Translations under genes and position numbers: made by a program
Notes under the pieces: model-generated
Databases searched by the model: none
Seen by the model: the letters and a program-made list of their open reading frames with translations, nothing else
What the model was told of the DNA's origin: nothing
NCBI GenBank assembly: GCA_947044405.1
Contig: CAMRHE010000359.1
Coordinates: 1,541,001-1,605,000 of the forward strand
Reading direction: 5' to 3'
Source of the DNA: Leptodactylus fallax
Taxonomy: Eukaryota > Chordata > Amphibia > Anura > Leptodactylidae
Length of the DNA stretch: 64,000 nt
Shown: positions 1 to 12,696 of the stretch, piece by piece
Numbering within the stretch: position 1 is the first letter of the stretch
Layout of the letters: each line of letters begins with the position of its first letter

Positions 1-601
1 AGTATTTATATAGAATTATCTGTATTTTTCATCATTTATAAATTGAATCCCCCACCATGGCATCTGCCTACAGCTATTGTCCCACTTGTCCTGTGTGACA
101 CCAAATCATCTTCATTTTGTTGTGAGGTTGCCTCTTATTCTAGACATAATAAACTAACCAACATTTTAGAAATGTTCTATCTTTAGTCCAAACTGGTTGT
201 GGTGGGGAGGGGGTTAATTTGATGGGCCCTAAAACAATGGAAAAAAAAAACTAATCATACAATATTGCTTTTGCCACCTAAGTTCTGCAGTTGTTAAGTA
301 ATCTTGGAAGCAGCTTTATTTAGTATCCTATTCCATTATTCATATTGTAGTTGATTGCTGTCGCCTGATTAGCTTTGATTCTTTGATGAAAAGCCATATA
401 AAACACATCTCCGAATGGATTTCTTTATGAAGATGAAGTTTAGACCACATCTCCATTAAAGGACAACAGATTTGAAAGATGCAAGTCCGAATAGAAACAG
501 CTGGATGATAAAACGGCATAACAAACTTCATCTTGACTTTAGTTGGTTTTACGAAAAACAGAGTAGACAAAAAAAAATTGCATTCACGTTTTTACTCTTA
601 A

Positions 602-1087
602 AGGGAATCTGTCAGGGCAATTTGGGACACTAAACCACCCACACGTCCATATGGACCTGGGGTTTAGTGTCCCAAATCACCCCTGTTATAACGCAATCCA
701 TGGCCGCATTAAAAATAAAAAAGCTTTATACTCACCCGGCCGCTGTACTCCCCATGCCTGCGCAGTTCTTCACTGAAGCCAGAGGAGTACTCTACAGCTT
801 CAGTGCGCATGCCTCATACCTCCGGCAATTGCGCAGTGAAGCCGGGGTGTCCATCTTTGGCTTCACTAAAGAACAGCGCAGGCGCCGGGAGGCGTGCCTC
901 ATGAATAAGCCAGACCGATCTCACCAAACTGCGTTGATCGGACCCTTCTCTAGGTAAGTATAAAGGTTTTTTTATTTTTAATGCGCCTGCGGATTGCATT
1001 ACAACAGGGCGATCTGGGACACTAAACTCCAGGTTTATAAGGACCTGTAGGTGGTTTAGTGTCCCAGATTGACCTGACAGATTCCTT
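602..1087. mobile_element. Palindromic TTAA MITE
   Basis: Starts AGGGAATCTGTCAGG and ends CCTGACAGATTCCTT, inside TTAA at 598-601 and 1088-1091. Arms share GGGACACTAAAC on both sides. Open frames within it (667-957 and others) are by-products of the repeat. Confidence 0.88.
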
Positions 1088-1091
1088 TTAA

Positions 1092-3855
1092 CTGAAACTC
1101 AAGCAAAAAAAAATTATCATAATTAACTACAGTACTTGAATCAAATAAAATACTTGTGTAGCCATTTTTCAACCGAAATACACACTAGTAAATGTTTTTT
1201 CTGCTTAGCATCAGTGTTAGCATTTCTGAGGTTTCAACAAGGCAGCAATAGATCATCCATTGCATCCAGTGTATATGTTACTTTGTCATTTGTGCTTCTT
1301 GTAACTAATGGCTTCTTTTTAGAAAGGAAGAATATACTTGGTTATGGAGTGCTATTCTTCTGCAGCAGAGAGAGAACTCCTGCTCTCCACACTGTATATG
1401 TGATAGCTTTATTTGCAATGTATGCTTCAATCTATCTTTAGTACTCATGCACTGTATGTATGTTGGTGTCACTTAGAAGGAGGTTTTTGTAGGCATATGC
1501 TGTATTTTACCCAAACTTACAAAATAGTTGCAATAAAGACATTCTACTATCCATTGTTAGTTTTACCTAGGATCAGCACAAACATGATTTTTATTTTTCT
1601 GCAGTGATATACATATTAATTTAGTAACTGGGGAGAGGTAAAAGAGCAAATCAGATGGAATTAGTCCTACATTGTAGAACAGTTTAGTTCAATAGTCAAG
1701 CACACTACACATTTTTATTATATCCTCTTTCTTCTATTTAATTTTTTTTACAAAAAAACCTCCCTTATAATAACAAATGAGTTGCCTAACCTTGCCAATC
1801 CCTCATTGTTCCCATGCCACCATTTCCAGAGTTTCCTGCCCCTGGCCAATCATTGCTTTCAGCAGTCACATTAACATGTCATCCCTGAAGTCCAGTGAAC
1901 AGAGACCATTGAGTGACCCAAGGAACAGCAGTATGGGAGTTGCAGGGATTGGTATAGTAAGCTCAGAATGTTACTTTATGGCATTTCAAGTTTTTGATAA
2001 AAAAAAAACAACTTAAAGGCTAGACTACCCCTTTCAAATGGGAAGGTCCCATATGGACAATCATTGACCCCAATACCCCTGCAAAGCTTGACAGGGTATA
2101 GAATTTCATGTTGTTCATACATAAACATACAAGTGAGCTTATAATTTCTGAATTTGGAGGTACTCCGAGTTCACATATCTGTAGGTTTTGAAATGAGTAG
2201 TCAATATACAATACTTTATACTGAGATTTTTAGAAGCATTTTTACCCCTGTATGTTTTAGGTATACTAATTAAATAATGAGGTTATGCATGGAAGTGGGA
2301 GCTAATAAGACAATGATTGGAAGAGTCCAAAAATAAGATGGAATTGTCAAAATTTGAGTTTGGCCTGAATATCTTAACAAATCTCTAGATATGCAGTTTA
2401 TGTCTATATCTTTTGAAAGTAATTTTTTTTTTTACTTGCGTAAATATATTTGCAGTATTTTAAACAATATCAATAGATTAAGGTCAATGACAGAATAAAG
2501 CAAAAACTTAAGAAGCAACTAAATCTTCTCAAGCTGCAACAGAAGTCATTACTCATAGTAACGTGGAAGTAAAATATGTGTCCAGTGAAGAATTTTATGG
2601 GAAAGCTCTATAAATATTCCGATTCTTCCATAAATTCAAGTCAAGTGCACAATTTTATACTTACAGTATATGCCTGTGTATTCAATTATGTTATTCTAAA
2701 ATGTCAAAGGTCAGGGATTAAATTGTCCTTTTATGGAAGAGTCTATGGCCCACAGAAAAAAAAACACAATTGCCATTGAGTTCACAGCAGCAGTTATCAG
2801 AAAAGTGTCACCCTCTGTGAGGTCAATTGGATCTTTACAGCTAGAGGTTGAAAACCACTGATGTCATTGGTACCTGCTAGTTTTCATAGCTACCCAAAGT
2901 ACTTAGAAATAGAGAGCTCTCTGCTGTCTCTTGCAGCTGAATCTCTCTTTGGAGTACTGCTTTTACAGCAATAGCCAGTATCCAAACAAAGGGTCAAGAC
3001 TAGTATGTTACTGAACGAAAGGCTAGTACATGAGATGTTACAACATTTATTTGGCCAATGTAATCGATATATTGTTACTTCAGTCAATATATTTTTGCCA
3101 ACCTCAGGTCACAGTCCTTTCTTAACAAATGCGTCCTTCCTTACCTGTCCTATTGGTTGAACATGTCCATAAATGTGTACTACAAGATAACAGAGTTTAT
3201 GTAAACCAACATGACTAAATGGTAAAATATCACGAAGTGATGTGCTAACTATCCTGTACAGAAGTACAAGAACCATATTGCAGTTCAGTTAAATGCGGAC
3301 ACATTCGTAGCATCAAACCATGAGCCTAAGCAGGTTTCTAAACTCCTACTATTTCTTTATTGTTGTCTCAGGTCTTCCAGTCATTGATACTAAAGCCTCT
3401 CACATTCTTGTTGAAAATGAGGATATTGTCTAATAGTGTGGCTTCCTCTCCCTATCAAAGTACCAAGTTATGAGAAGGTCTTTCTGCTATATTTACTCCC
3501 AGATTTTCATGGGTTTCTTTCTACAAGACTTTCAAATATCCTCACTATAATTTGCTTTATGAATCCCTTTATACAACTTTCAAAAAATTCAACCTTCTCT
3601 TGCTGTATCTACCATTACATTACATTACCATTACCTAATATCTGTTTTACCATTAACTGATGCCATCTGTTGTTGTCCATAGCTTCATGTGCCAGGTTTA
3701 CAGATGTATGCACCTTTAACTCAGCTTGAATTTCGTCAAAGTTTCCAATTTCTTATGAAACCAACACAATACTAGTTGAATTTCCCTATCACAGAGATCC
3801 TGGCAGTACTATTCTTTCTTATTCTCACTTTTACCTCTCTTTTCAAAGTTGGCAT
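1092..3855. other. Non-coding, apparently unique
   Basis: AT-rich DNA without a supported gene. A repeat-like word TTAAAGGCTAGACTACCCC starts at about 2014. Nothing else recognised; the first 597 bases are similar. Confidence 0.5.
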
Positions 3856-3859
3856 TTAA

Positions 3860-4194
3860 TGGGAACCTGTCAGGGTGATTTGGAACACTAAACCTCCCAC
3901 AGGTCCATATGAACTGAAGGTTGTATCCCAAGTCACTCAGCTGTAAAGCCATATATGCCTGCAATAAAAATAAAAAAAGCTTTATTTTCCCCCTGCTGCT
4001 GTACTCCCCATGCTGGTGGAGTTCTTCACTGAAGCCAGAGGTGTACACCTTGTCTTCAGTACACATGCACCGTACCTCCGGCACTTGCACAGTGTAGCCT
4101 GGGTGTACATCATTGACTTAACTGAAGAACTGTGCAGGCCCTGGGAGCACCAGAGATGAGTCTGACTCATCTATTGGTAAGTATAAAGGTTTTT
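3860..4194. mobile_element. Second copy of the 602-1087 MITE, right arm lost
   Basis: TTAA at 3856-3859 then GGGAACCTGTCAGG; the body matches 602-960 (for example GAGTTCTTCACTGAAGCC and GTAAGTATAAAGGTTTTT). It stops at about 4194, where a different hAT-like repeat begins. Confidence 0.8.
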
Positions 4195-4491
4195 GCTGCC
4201 GGCATTTTCGCCGCGGTGTACCAGTATGACGGGATGCAGTGCATTGGCTTTCCGTCTCGGCATCCCACTGCTAGTTAGGTCCAGATGAATGGGCTTAATC
4301 AGCAGGGAGTCTTGAGCCATGGACTCTGTGGCAAGATCGAGCAGGACGCTTCTTTTTTCCGTGTCCTGCTGCAATCTCTGCATCCCATTGAAAACAACGG
4401 GAGGCGAATTCCGGGAAGAATCTGCCCCAGATTCGGGGGTGAAATCCGCCCCCCAATTCTGCCGCAAATTCCACCATGTGAACACAGCCTT
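4195..4491. repeat. hAT-like MITE fragment
   Basis: GC-rich stretch ending CATGTGAACACAGCCTTA, the terminal word of a common frog MITE class also seen at 51987-52316. It cuts off the preceding MITE. Overlapping frames on both strands are not genes. Confidence 0.5.
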
Positions 4492-5404
4492 AGACTTCTT
4501 GTTAGCTCTGTAAGTTCCTACTTGTTTACTTGTTAACTTGCATTTTCATTCTGTGTTTTGTGAAATACTGTACAAATAAAAAGAAAACCATATTGAAAAA
4601 ATAAGCCAGTACAGATGTGTACACCCTTATGTTATCATCCGGGAATTTTATTAAGTACTTCAATTTGTAATAATACATGTTCAATACATTAGCATGACAA
4701 TCATAGCAAATCAATCCAGTATTATTGGACGGCCACACACAGCATGAACAGCTCCCAACAGAGTATTGCAAAATCATGCCTTCTCGCAACACGCATTTCA
4801 AGATTTGTCGAGCAAGCTGAAAGGTAAGGATGGACACATCTGTATGCTCAGTATTTTACTCATAGTAAACCTATACTGGTAAATAGTGTGTTTACTTGAA
4901 TCGATTGCTAAAGAACAGAGCCGTTCAGGTGCAAATTCTTCAAGTTCTGTATTACCTGTCAATATTCTGCAGAATAACAATCTGATAGAGTGTAGAAGTT
5001 TAAATACAAGCAATATTCTTTATGTGAAAGACCCATCGTCTTGCTCTTAAAGGTAGATGTCATGAGGCAAGTTAAATGCTTTAATCTGAGAAGTCAGTGA
5101 TGATTTGCCATAGGAATCATTGCTATGACCCATTCTATGAAACACACAAAAGACTTAGAAGATTAAATTCTTCCTTTTTCCAGAGGATACAATAGAAATG
5201 TACACAATGAAACTGAATTCATTCAACTGTACTCAATGGTGTAGCAAAAAAAAAAAAAATTCAAAGGAAAAAATGTCAGGAAATGAAATCTCAGCACAGA
5301 ATATATGAAACATATACCTTATCCTGATATTTTTGTTTTAAAGGCAAATCCTATTGACTTTAGAGTGAAAGAAATATCTAGAGAAAATGCTAGAAAGACT
5401 GTTT

Positions 5405-5592
5405 TTAGTTAAAATTGACTTTTAATTCTACATCGAACAATTCAGGAAACATGTAGAAGTGCTTGGCACACGTGCTCCGTCCATTATCTGTGCTTGGTTT
5501 CCTGCTCCATGCAAATGTCACCTCTGTTGTCCACCCGGTATCCTTAAATATATTCATGACCAATTTTTCAATATTTCTGCACAACTGACCAC
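5405..5592 (-). CDS. Candidate terminal exon of an unrecognised gene
   Basis: On the minus strand the tract TTGTTTGTTTTCAG ends at about 5593 and is a strong splice acceptor. The following frame stays open for about 62 codons to a TAA at 5405-5407. The peptide is mixed, with two cysteines and aromatic residues (for example TCAKHFYMFPELFDVEL), and does not look like a repeat. I do not recognise the protein. It could be a chance open frame; no upstream exon is linked. Confidence 0.28.
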
Positions 5593-6470
5593 CTGAAAAC
5601 AAACAATGATTTATACTTTTCTGTCTAACCTATATAGTTTCTTATATGTACATTTATGTATATCATCACCACAATACAGTACTTGATATTAGGAAAAATG
5701 GCTTTGTGTCCTTAGGATGTCATTAGTCACGGTACTTGTAGACAGAATTAAATTACTAAACATGTTTTTCTTTGTCAACCGTTATTAATGGCCAAATCCT
5801 GGAGAAATAACCTTTTTGTAAATTTTATTGCCCTGATCGAAAGTAAATAAGATTAAGTTCTGATAGGGTAGCCTTTACCATAGACTGCTTTTGCAAGACT
5901 GTATCAAAAATAAAAATACAATAAATCACTTTTGCTAAAATCAGATATTTACTTACAGGGCTACAAAAATTGCAAAGTCTTTCCACTAGATCAGGGTCGG
6001 TATTAAAAATGCTACCTATTCATTCAATTGCAAGATTTCCTGCCCCAGACTTATACCAACATCACTTTCTGATATTCCTTAAAAAAAGTCAAATGATGCT
6101 TACTTTAAACACTAAGAAATGTAAAGGGAAAGTGTACCTATAAAATTATAGTAAAAGTAAACAATAAAAACGTGTCCATAGTGGATTCTCTTCTGAAATG
6201 CAGTGAATGCAATCTTGTAGAAATCTTGCAGAGAATCTAGGTGTTACTTTCCTGCTGATCTTTTCCACTTTCCACTTGACAGATGACCGATAAGGGGGGA
6301 TTTTATAGAGGGGATTATAAATGGGTTTTAAAAGGATAGAGGGCTCTTTTTGTAGCATTTAAGCCTAAGACAGGAAGAGATGGAGAAACTGACTGACCTC
6401 CTTGGACCCATATAGAATTTAATATAAAATATCATTCTAATATATATTCAGGGTTTTCTGGGACCTTTAC

Positions 6471-6490
6471 ATTGATGATCGATCATCAAT
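6471..6490. repeat. 20-bp perfect palindrome
   Basis: ATTGATGATC followed at once by its complement, no spacer. Surroundings look unique. Confidence 0.85.
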
Positions 6491-7564
6491 TTTGGGGTAC
6501 AGCGACATCGATTTTTACATCTGTTTAGCAGATCCATTTAATCGATGCAAAAATGGGATGCAAACAGATTTCCATCCATTTACATAGAGAGCAGTGTGAA
6601 CAAAAGGATCCGTTTTTGTGACTGACACAAAAATGTAGCATAACGTACTTTTGTTTCTGTCAGAGAAATGGGCAGAAATGGTTCAATTTTCTTACTTTGC
6701 CATCCGTTTATTAGAGTTCAATCTGCTAAACACATGTAAAAAAAAGCTTGATGTGAATGCAACCTTAAATTGATGGCACCTAAGACCCCGGCTGATCATC
6801 TCCTTGAAGAGCTTGTGGTCTTCAGGCCAGTAGCATCACATACATTGGTCACATGACCATGCTGCATCTCTATTCAAAGATCCACTGATAATGATGATCT
6901 ATCCTAAGGACAGATGATCAACACCATAGTCCTAGAGAACCCCTTTAAGTTAAGGGTGTATTTTTTACAATTTTTTTTTTTGAGTATTTTCTACATTTAG
7001 TGTTTTAAGAATACCTATTGACCAGATGTTTGTATACAACATACTGTACATGACAAATATATAGGCAGTTTAATGGCAAAATAAATGAAAATGTTCCTGT
7101 TTGTGGAAATGTATTGCCATTATAAAATACAGTTAGCTGAACATTATAAAGATTTAGTTCCATCATACAATATCGATGCCTTGTTAGGGATAAGGTCAAA
7201 TCTTTAATGAGAATACCAGCAGCCACTCATGTAAATCTGTAGGATCTGTATCTATAATGGAAACTTTGGCCAGAATCCAAAGTGCTGTCAGCTTTTATCA
7301 TACCCACACTTATGAAATATGACATCCAAGTCAGTGACAGTTGCTGTATATATTGTGATGCTTCACATTGAAGACATTTGTATTAGCGTACAGACGACGG
7401 TGGGTGATGAGTTCAATTCACAGTGTCGAAAAATATTTCACAGTACAAATCATCTACAGTATAATCATCGCTTCAAGCAGTTTATATAAAGATATATTTT
7501 CTATTTTCCATCATCTTTATTTCTAGTTATTCCTTTCATGAGTCTGCATTGACACATACCATCT

Positions 7565-7840
7565 TCAATTTCTAAATGTGAGATTTCTTATTCTTAAAGA
7601 ATCTGCGTCCTGGATTTGGGTCAGTAGGGTCTCCTTGGCCCTGTATGAGAAAACATCAATGACTTTTACTTTATTACTGTGTCCTGAAGTTGTGATGGCA
7701 GTGACGTACACGGCTGCAGGACATGCACCTCGCTTGGAGCTTCTGCCACAGTTTCCTTTAACATTGAAGTCCATATGCTTTGCTTTGGGAGGTATTTTAG
7801 AAACCACAGCCTTGCTCTGCAGGTCATGTAATCCAAACAT
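7565..7840 (-). CDS. Candidate exon or old coding fragment, unrecognised
   Basis: A 91-codon minus-strand frame containing CGRSSKRGACPAAVYV. It is preceded by acceptor-like sites (a T-run ending in AG near 7869, and CTGCAG near 7814). A second acceptor-like site, TTTTCTCATACAG, lies inside at about 7640; splicing there would open another frame ending KNKKSHI. A GGTATGTG donor-like site lies just past the stop. It is on the same strand as the 5405-5592 candidate, so both might belong to one gene. The opposite strand is also open over the region, which weakens the case. Function unknown. Confidence 0.22.
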   Translation of the reverse strand: MFGLHDLQSKAVVSKIPPKAKHMDFNVKGNCGRSSKRGACPAAVYVTAITTSGHSNKVKVIDVFSYRAKETLLTQIQDADSLRIRNLTFRN

Positions 7841-8772
7841 ATACTACACCATCTAGGATAAGTCCTGCTAAAAAAAAAATTATAAATAAAATTAGAAAAA
7901 TCAATAAATAATTTTTCTTGTTACATTTGCCCTGTTTATTTACATCACCAAATGAAATGCAGTAAACGCTGCTAAAAAAAAATCTGAAAATGCATTAATG
8001 TGTAACAATTTACTACATAACATTATATGCATTGATATGTTATCCCTTTTTGTAAATAGCTTTGCCAAGCCATGGAAGCACAGCATGTAGTACTTACAAT
8101 TACAACCATTTTATTATAAAAAATTACACATGTTGGCAATGCATTGTGAAATCTTGTATAGCTTATGTAATTATTAGAAGGATCAAGACATATTAATACA
8201 TAAAGTTATCTGAATAAATGTCTTGCATAGAGTAAAAGAAAGTATACTTGTATCTTTGCTCATAATAATACTTTATATCATGAGAAGTCACTTTGAAACC
8301 TGTCAGAAAGCTCTTTCTAACAAGTGATCTTAGAAAGAGTACAAAGAGCAAGATTGTGATTGTAAATGATTAAGGTCACATTCCATCTGTAAATACCGTC
8401 AGATGTGACACCAGTGACACTCATTACATGACTGAAGTGACTGAGGTGACTAATGAAATGGAATTGGTTTCCCTTGGAAAGCCCCATTTATGCTGGGGAT
8501 CACCATTAAAAGCTTTTATTTACTTAATAGTTACAATCTTTATATAATAAAGATAAAATGAAATGAGATTGTTTGTTTGGTTTGAAGGACATATTAGCAT
8601 TCTTGTAGTTTAATGAGGTTAAAAAAAAAAAACATTGACAAAATGTTTATAGGTGTGGGTAGAGGCTTTGTTTGGTGCCAAGTGAGTGCGTGTATAGGTA
8701 AACCATATGATATGTAAGAAAGTTATAGTAAACATAGGAGTATTGGCATCAGCAGATCCAGAGAACTATTAA

Positions 8773-9106
8773 AGGGGTTGCCTAGTTTCAGCAGATAAAT
8801 GTTATTGTTTGTATACAGAAACATTCAATTCTTCAAGTTTTCTAGATCTCTGCTTCCGATGGATAAAAATCAGTCCATGGTCATGTGATGGACACACAGG
8901 TGCACAGCTTGTTACATTACAGATGTCTGATTACTGTGTTGTGACTGTAACGAGCTGTACACCTATGTGTCCATCACATGACCATGGACTGATTTTTATA
9001 AACTAGAAGTAAGCAGAATGAATGACAGCAAGCAGTATACTGCAGAATTGTATACCTTTTCATAATACAAACAGTAATATTTATTCGCTGAAACTGGGTG
9101 ACCCTT
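8773..9106. mobile_element. Palindromic TTAA MITE
   Basis: Starts AGGGGTTGCCTAGTTTCAGC, ends GCTGAAACTGGGTGACCCTT, TTAA at 8769-8772 and 9107-9110. The centre pairs over AAAAATCAGTCCATGGTCAT and its complement, a long stem. Confidence 0.87.
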
Positions 9107-9230
9107 TTAAGAGCACACCCTCCTCTTGCCTGCTGAGAAGGTAGAAGTGTTAACAAGTACTGTATGTTTTACAGAGTCTTAGTTGTGAAGAGAAATGCCA
9201 TTTTTTTGCAAGGTTCTTTGTGTTACTGTC

Positions 9231-9249
9231 CGTGTGTGTGTGTGTGTGT
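9231..9249. repeat. (TG)n microsatellite
   Basis: About nine TG dinucleotides. Confidence 0.9.
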
Positions 9250-9666
9250 AAATAAGCAGTTTTCTATATAAATGTAGTTAATAAGTTATAGGCACCACAT
9301 AAAACAAGCAAAAAATAAAACCAGCAAATACAACAGCTACATTGATGGGAAAATAAAAAAGTTATAGCTCTCAGAATGCTGCAGGAAATACAAAATTATT
9401 TCTAACCCTCCCCTTAAAGGGTTAAAAATATATATATATTTTTTTGTTTCTAATGACATATACCCTTTAACCCACCAAGCATGAGTCACAACCACCAAGC
9501 ATAATGTACCACTTATTTACTGTAACGTAATGTGTGCTTTATGGCTATGTGAGAATAGTAACAGTCATTTGTTGAATAAAAAGCATCTGTGAATTGATGT
9601 GTTTTTCAAGTGCATTTAGAATGCACCAAAAATGAATTTGCATATCAAAATGCATGTGTTTTATAA

Positions 9667-9718
9667 AGGGCGTATAGCCCCTTAGTCATGGCCCCATGAC
9701 TAAGGGGCTATACGCCCT
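9667..9718. repeat. 52-bp near-perfect palindrome
   Basis: Arms of 25 bp (9667-9691 and 9694-9718), exact complements, separated by CC. Followed by CTGAAACGCGTAGG, a word seen in frog repeats. Confidence 0.9.
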
Positions 9719-11519
9719 GAAACGCGTAGGTTTTCTGTGGATCTTTTTCTCGTGTAACTGTTGTTACTTTTTTAATCCATTATGAATTATAAGTTATATT
9801 TTATTTAATTAATTACAATTCTTGGATGCTGGAACTGTTTTTATTTTTCATTTTCATAACATGATTTTGTTCATGTATAAATGATTCATTAGTAAATTAA
9901 ATTGATAAAAGTACTAAAGTCAAAGACGTCACACCTAAAATATGATACATTCTTGAAACAGAAACTTTTACAGTGACCTCTGTTTAAAAAACTGATTTTC
10001 AGAGTGTTGTATAAATAGGACCGTGGAAAAAAAAAAAATAGCTAAGTAAGCAAGAGAGGTATGGCTCCAGCCTGAGCGACTCTATTCCAGAACAGAAAAA
10101 GCCAAGCGACGTCTTATCAGTTAAGTGTACAGCAAAGGTGACTTTGCGACTATCAGTGACTGAAGGACATTTAATCAAATTAAAGTGTGATATATATACA
10201 GTATATGTATACACTCACAGGATGAGTATACCTGGAAGTGTACTAATGGCTAAAATTCCCAATCAAACCCCTACTCTACCGACAGAGATAAGCAGAAACT
10301 TTGACTTCTGCTGTATATCCTTTTGAATGCTACAATCAATGGAGAACTCACCACTCAAAGGGCTAAACCAAAAAGGGGGATCATGGGATGTGAGGATGTG
10401 AATGGAACACATCCCTAGTATGGGAAGAGTCCATTACCAGACTCCAGGACTGTCTGACCATATTTTCTTTTGTTAGTAGTCAGGCAGCCATTAGGGCATA
10501 CCTATTTTGCATATCTCCTATTAGTACATAGTTGCAATGTACTGGCATACAGTATATAAAGTATATCAGTAAGTGAAGTTTAAAAAGTTAGTCAGTTAAA
10601 AAATAAAAATGTAAATCTTCCTATGAGATTAAATAAATAAAATGGTGTTTAAAAAAATCTGTAAATCAGAAAAACAATTTACAAATATTAAATTTGATCA
10701 AATACAGTACACTGGAATTGTGCATTGCCAAGGCAATTCTAGTTGGTGGTTTTAAGTAAATGTTATGACTGGTATAAATATAAACTGTACACACAGAAGA
10801 AATCCAGGATGTGTCTTCATCTTAACAAGGGTACATGTGCTACAACTAAAAAAAAAAAAATCCAAAATAAAGTTGTCTATGCTTTACAGAGCCATTGAAC
10901 TCAATGGAAACACCTTCAACATAATTTATGTAATCTACAAGTTGAAGTTGAAGGAGTATGGAGCAGAGAAAAATTATGTGCGCCTCATCAATATAATGAT
11001 GGGTGTACATAATTACTGGGGCAGCTATCAAGCCTAAAATGCTACTCGGCTCTTTTAGTAGCATTCCCAAATTTGGTGTATGGCAGCCACATGAAAACAG
11101 GAAACTAATGTTTGGAGATAACTTGTTGATTTCTGTGTGTGAGTGACTGTGCGGAAAGGGGGAGAAGGTGAACTGTGACCATCACCAATTATTATGGTCG
11201 ATCATAATATTTGCCTGCAGGTGTAAACTTTCATTGACACTTCCTGTTCTATAGACATCTCCATTATCCCAGGTAGGATTACAGTCTACTGTGGGGCTCA
11301 ATGGACAATCCTTAAAGCTTGAAGATTTTTTTCTTTTTTTTTTTTTTTTTAATCTAGAGAATGACATGGGAAATTAGAAAAATACCAAAACAAGAATCTG
11401 TTTTGTTTTTGTGATTTTAAGTGGACTGGTAACCACAACTGACTTGTCCATGTTCTTAAATACTTTCACCTAAATACTTAATACTTAAATACTTTTAAAT
11501 ACTTTCTTAAATAAATTTC

Positions 11520-12070
11520 ACCATTAGAGCCAAATAGGTCAGCAGTATCTGGTTTGCGAGGGTCCGACGCGTGGACCTCACGCAGATCAGCTGTTCCAGC
11601 AGCCTCCAAGTGCTGGAAGCTGTGCAATGAATGGGTATCCACTATATAGTGGTGGTTCCAGAAAATTTCAGCACCATTGCTATTACTGGTATTGGAGCAG
11701 ATTACACACACTCCCTGTCCACAGAAGAAGCTTCCAGTGCCTGCAGGCTGCCAGAACAGCTAATCTGTGCAGGGTTTGGGTGTCAGACCCCACAGATCAG
11801 ATACTGATGAGTTATCTTGTGGATAGGTCATCAGAATGAAAAAAAAAACATATGAGGCTGGAAAACCTATAGGGGAGGTGAGTAACACAGTTTTTTTATG
11901 TTTATTCACCTCCCCTGGTTCTCTGCTAATTATACTATGATGGTCTGATGAGACCCCAGAGTATATTAGTAGGTTGTGGGTGGCCAACTCATGAACTACC
12001 ATTGGGGTTGAGCATTGGGAAGGCCTCTTACTGCAGCGTGTACCTCTGGGGATAGCTGTACCACGCCTTG
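11520..12070. repeat. Diverged repeat cluster
   Basis: Holds two similar segments (CAGCAGCCTCCAAGTGCTGG near 11596 and CAGGCTGCCAGAACAGC near 11743), then GGGGAGGTGAGTAACACAG at about 11873 and a decayed form of the GACCCCAGAGTATA hairpin at 11928-11968, as in the 57026 hAT. Several overlapping frames are not genes. Confidence 0.5.
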
Positions 12071-12082
12071 AAAACCAGTGCC

Positions 12083-12696
12083 TTAGACAACACACATAAA
12101 AAAAAAAAATAGGAGATTAACTCTCTCACACTCGCTCAAAATCAGCAGTAGTGAAAAAAATAATATATTATCTTTGCAAATGTATTTAAAAACAAAACAC
12201 ATATGATGTTTACCTCTGTGTAAAAACTGTTGCTTAACTATGCTCAAACTCTTTGTGATGATAAAGTATTTGTAGCAGATTCTTTGGTAGGGAGCTGTCC
12301 AGGCCCTAATGCAGCAAATCCGTCCCAAACCACAACCATGCTTTACAGTTGGAATCATTTTGGTCCCATAAAACATTGTCTTGACTGACATATCTCCTGG
12401 TGCTGTGGCCAATCTTTCTCTTTGCTTTGTTTGTCCAGAGCACATTACTCCAGAGTTCCTGATATTTGTCTACCTGTCCATGAGTAAACGCTAGTCTTGT
12501 CCTGATGTTCTTTTATGGACTGCAAAAGTTTGCCCCTGGTGCACATCTCATGCAGATCTAATTTGTGCTGTCTCTTTCTAATAGTAAACTCATTCACTTT
12601 GACATATATTGTGGCAAGAGCTACAGATGGGTCCTTCCGTTTCTTACAGCAGCCACATAGACATAAGACATGAAAAAAGCTACTCATTGACTTCAT
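12083..12696 (-). pseudogene. Decayed Tc1-like transposase fragment
   Basis: Minus-strand pieces in several frames read RKRQHKLDLHE, KQRERLATAPGDMS and MIPTVKHGCG, followed in another frame by VWDGFAALGPGQL. The TVKHGGG and [11 protein letters not shown] words are typical of Tc1-type catalytic domains. No ends or intact frame were found, so the family is uncertain. Confidence 0.5.

Larger units (their letters stand above)
4492..8768. other. Mostly unique DNA with the two candidate exons
   Basis: Outside 5405-5592, 7565-7840 and the 6471 palindrome, only a TTAA-type repeat end (GAGAACCCCTTTAA at 6937-6950, body from about 6770) and A-rich tracts were seen. Confidence 0.45.

Noticed and set aside
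667..999. Frames on both strands over 667-999
   Set aside because: They lie in a palindromic MITE whose second copy (3860-4194) does not keep them.
4171..4536. Overlapping frames on both strands in GC-rich DNA
   Set aside because: Located in MITE sequence; GC-rich repeats have few stops.
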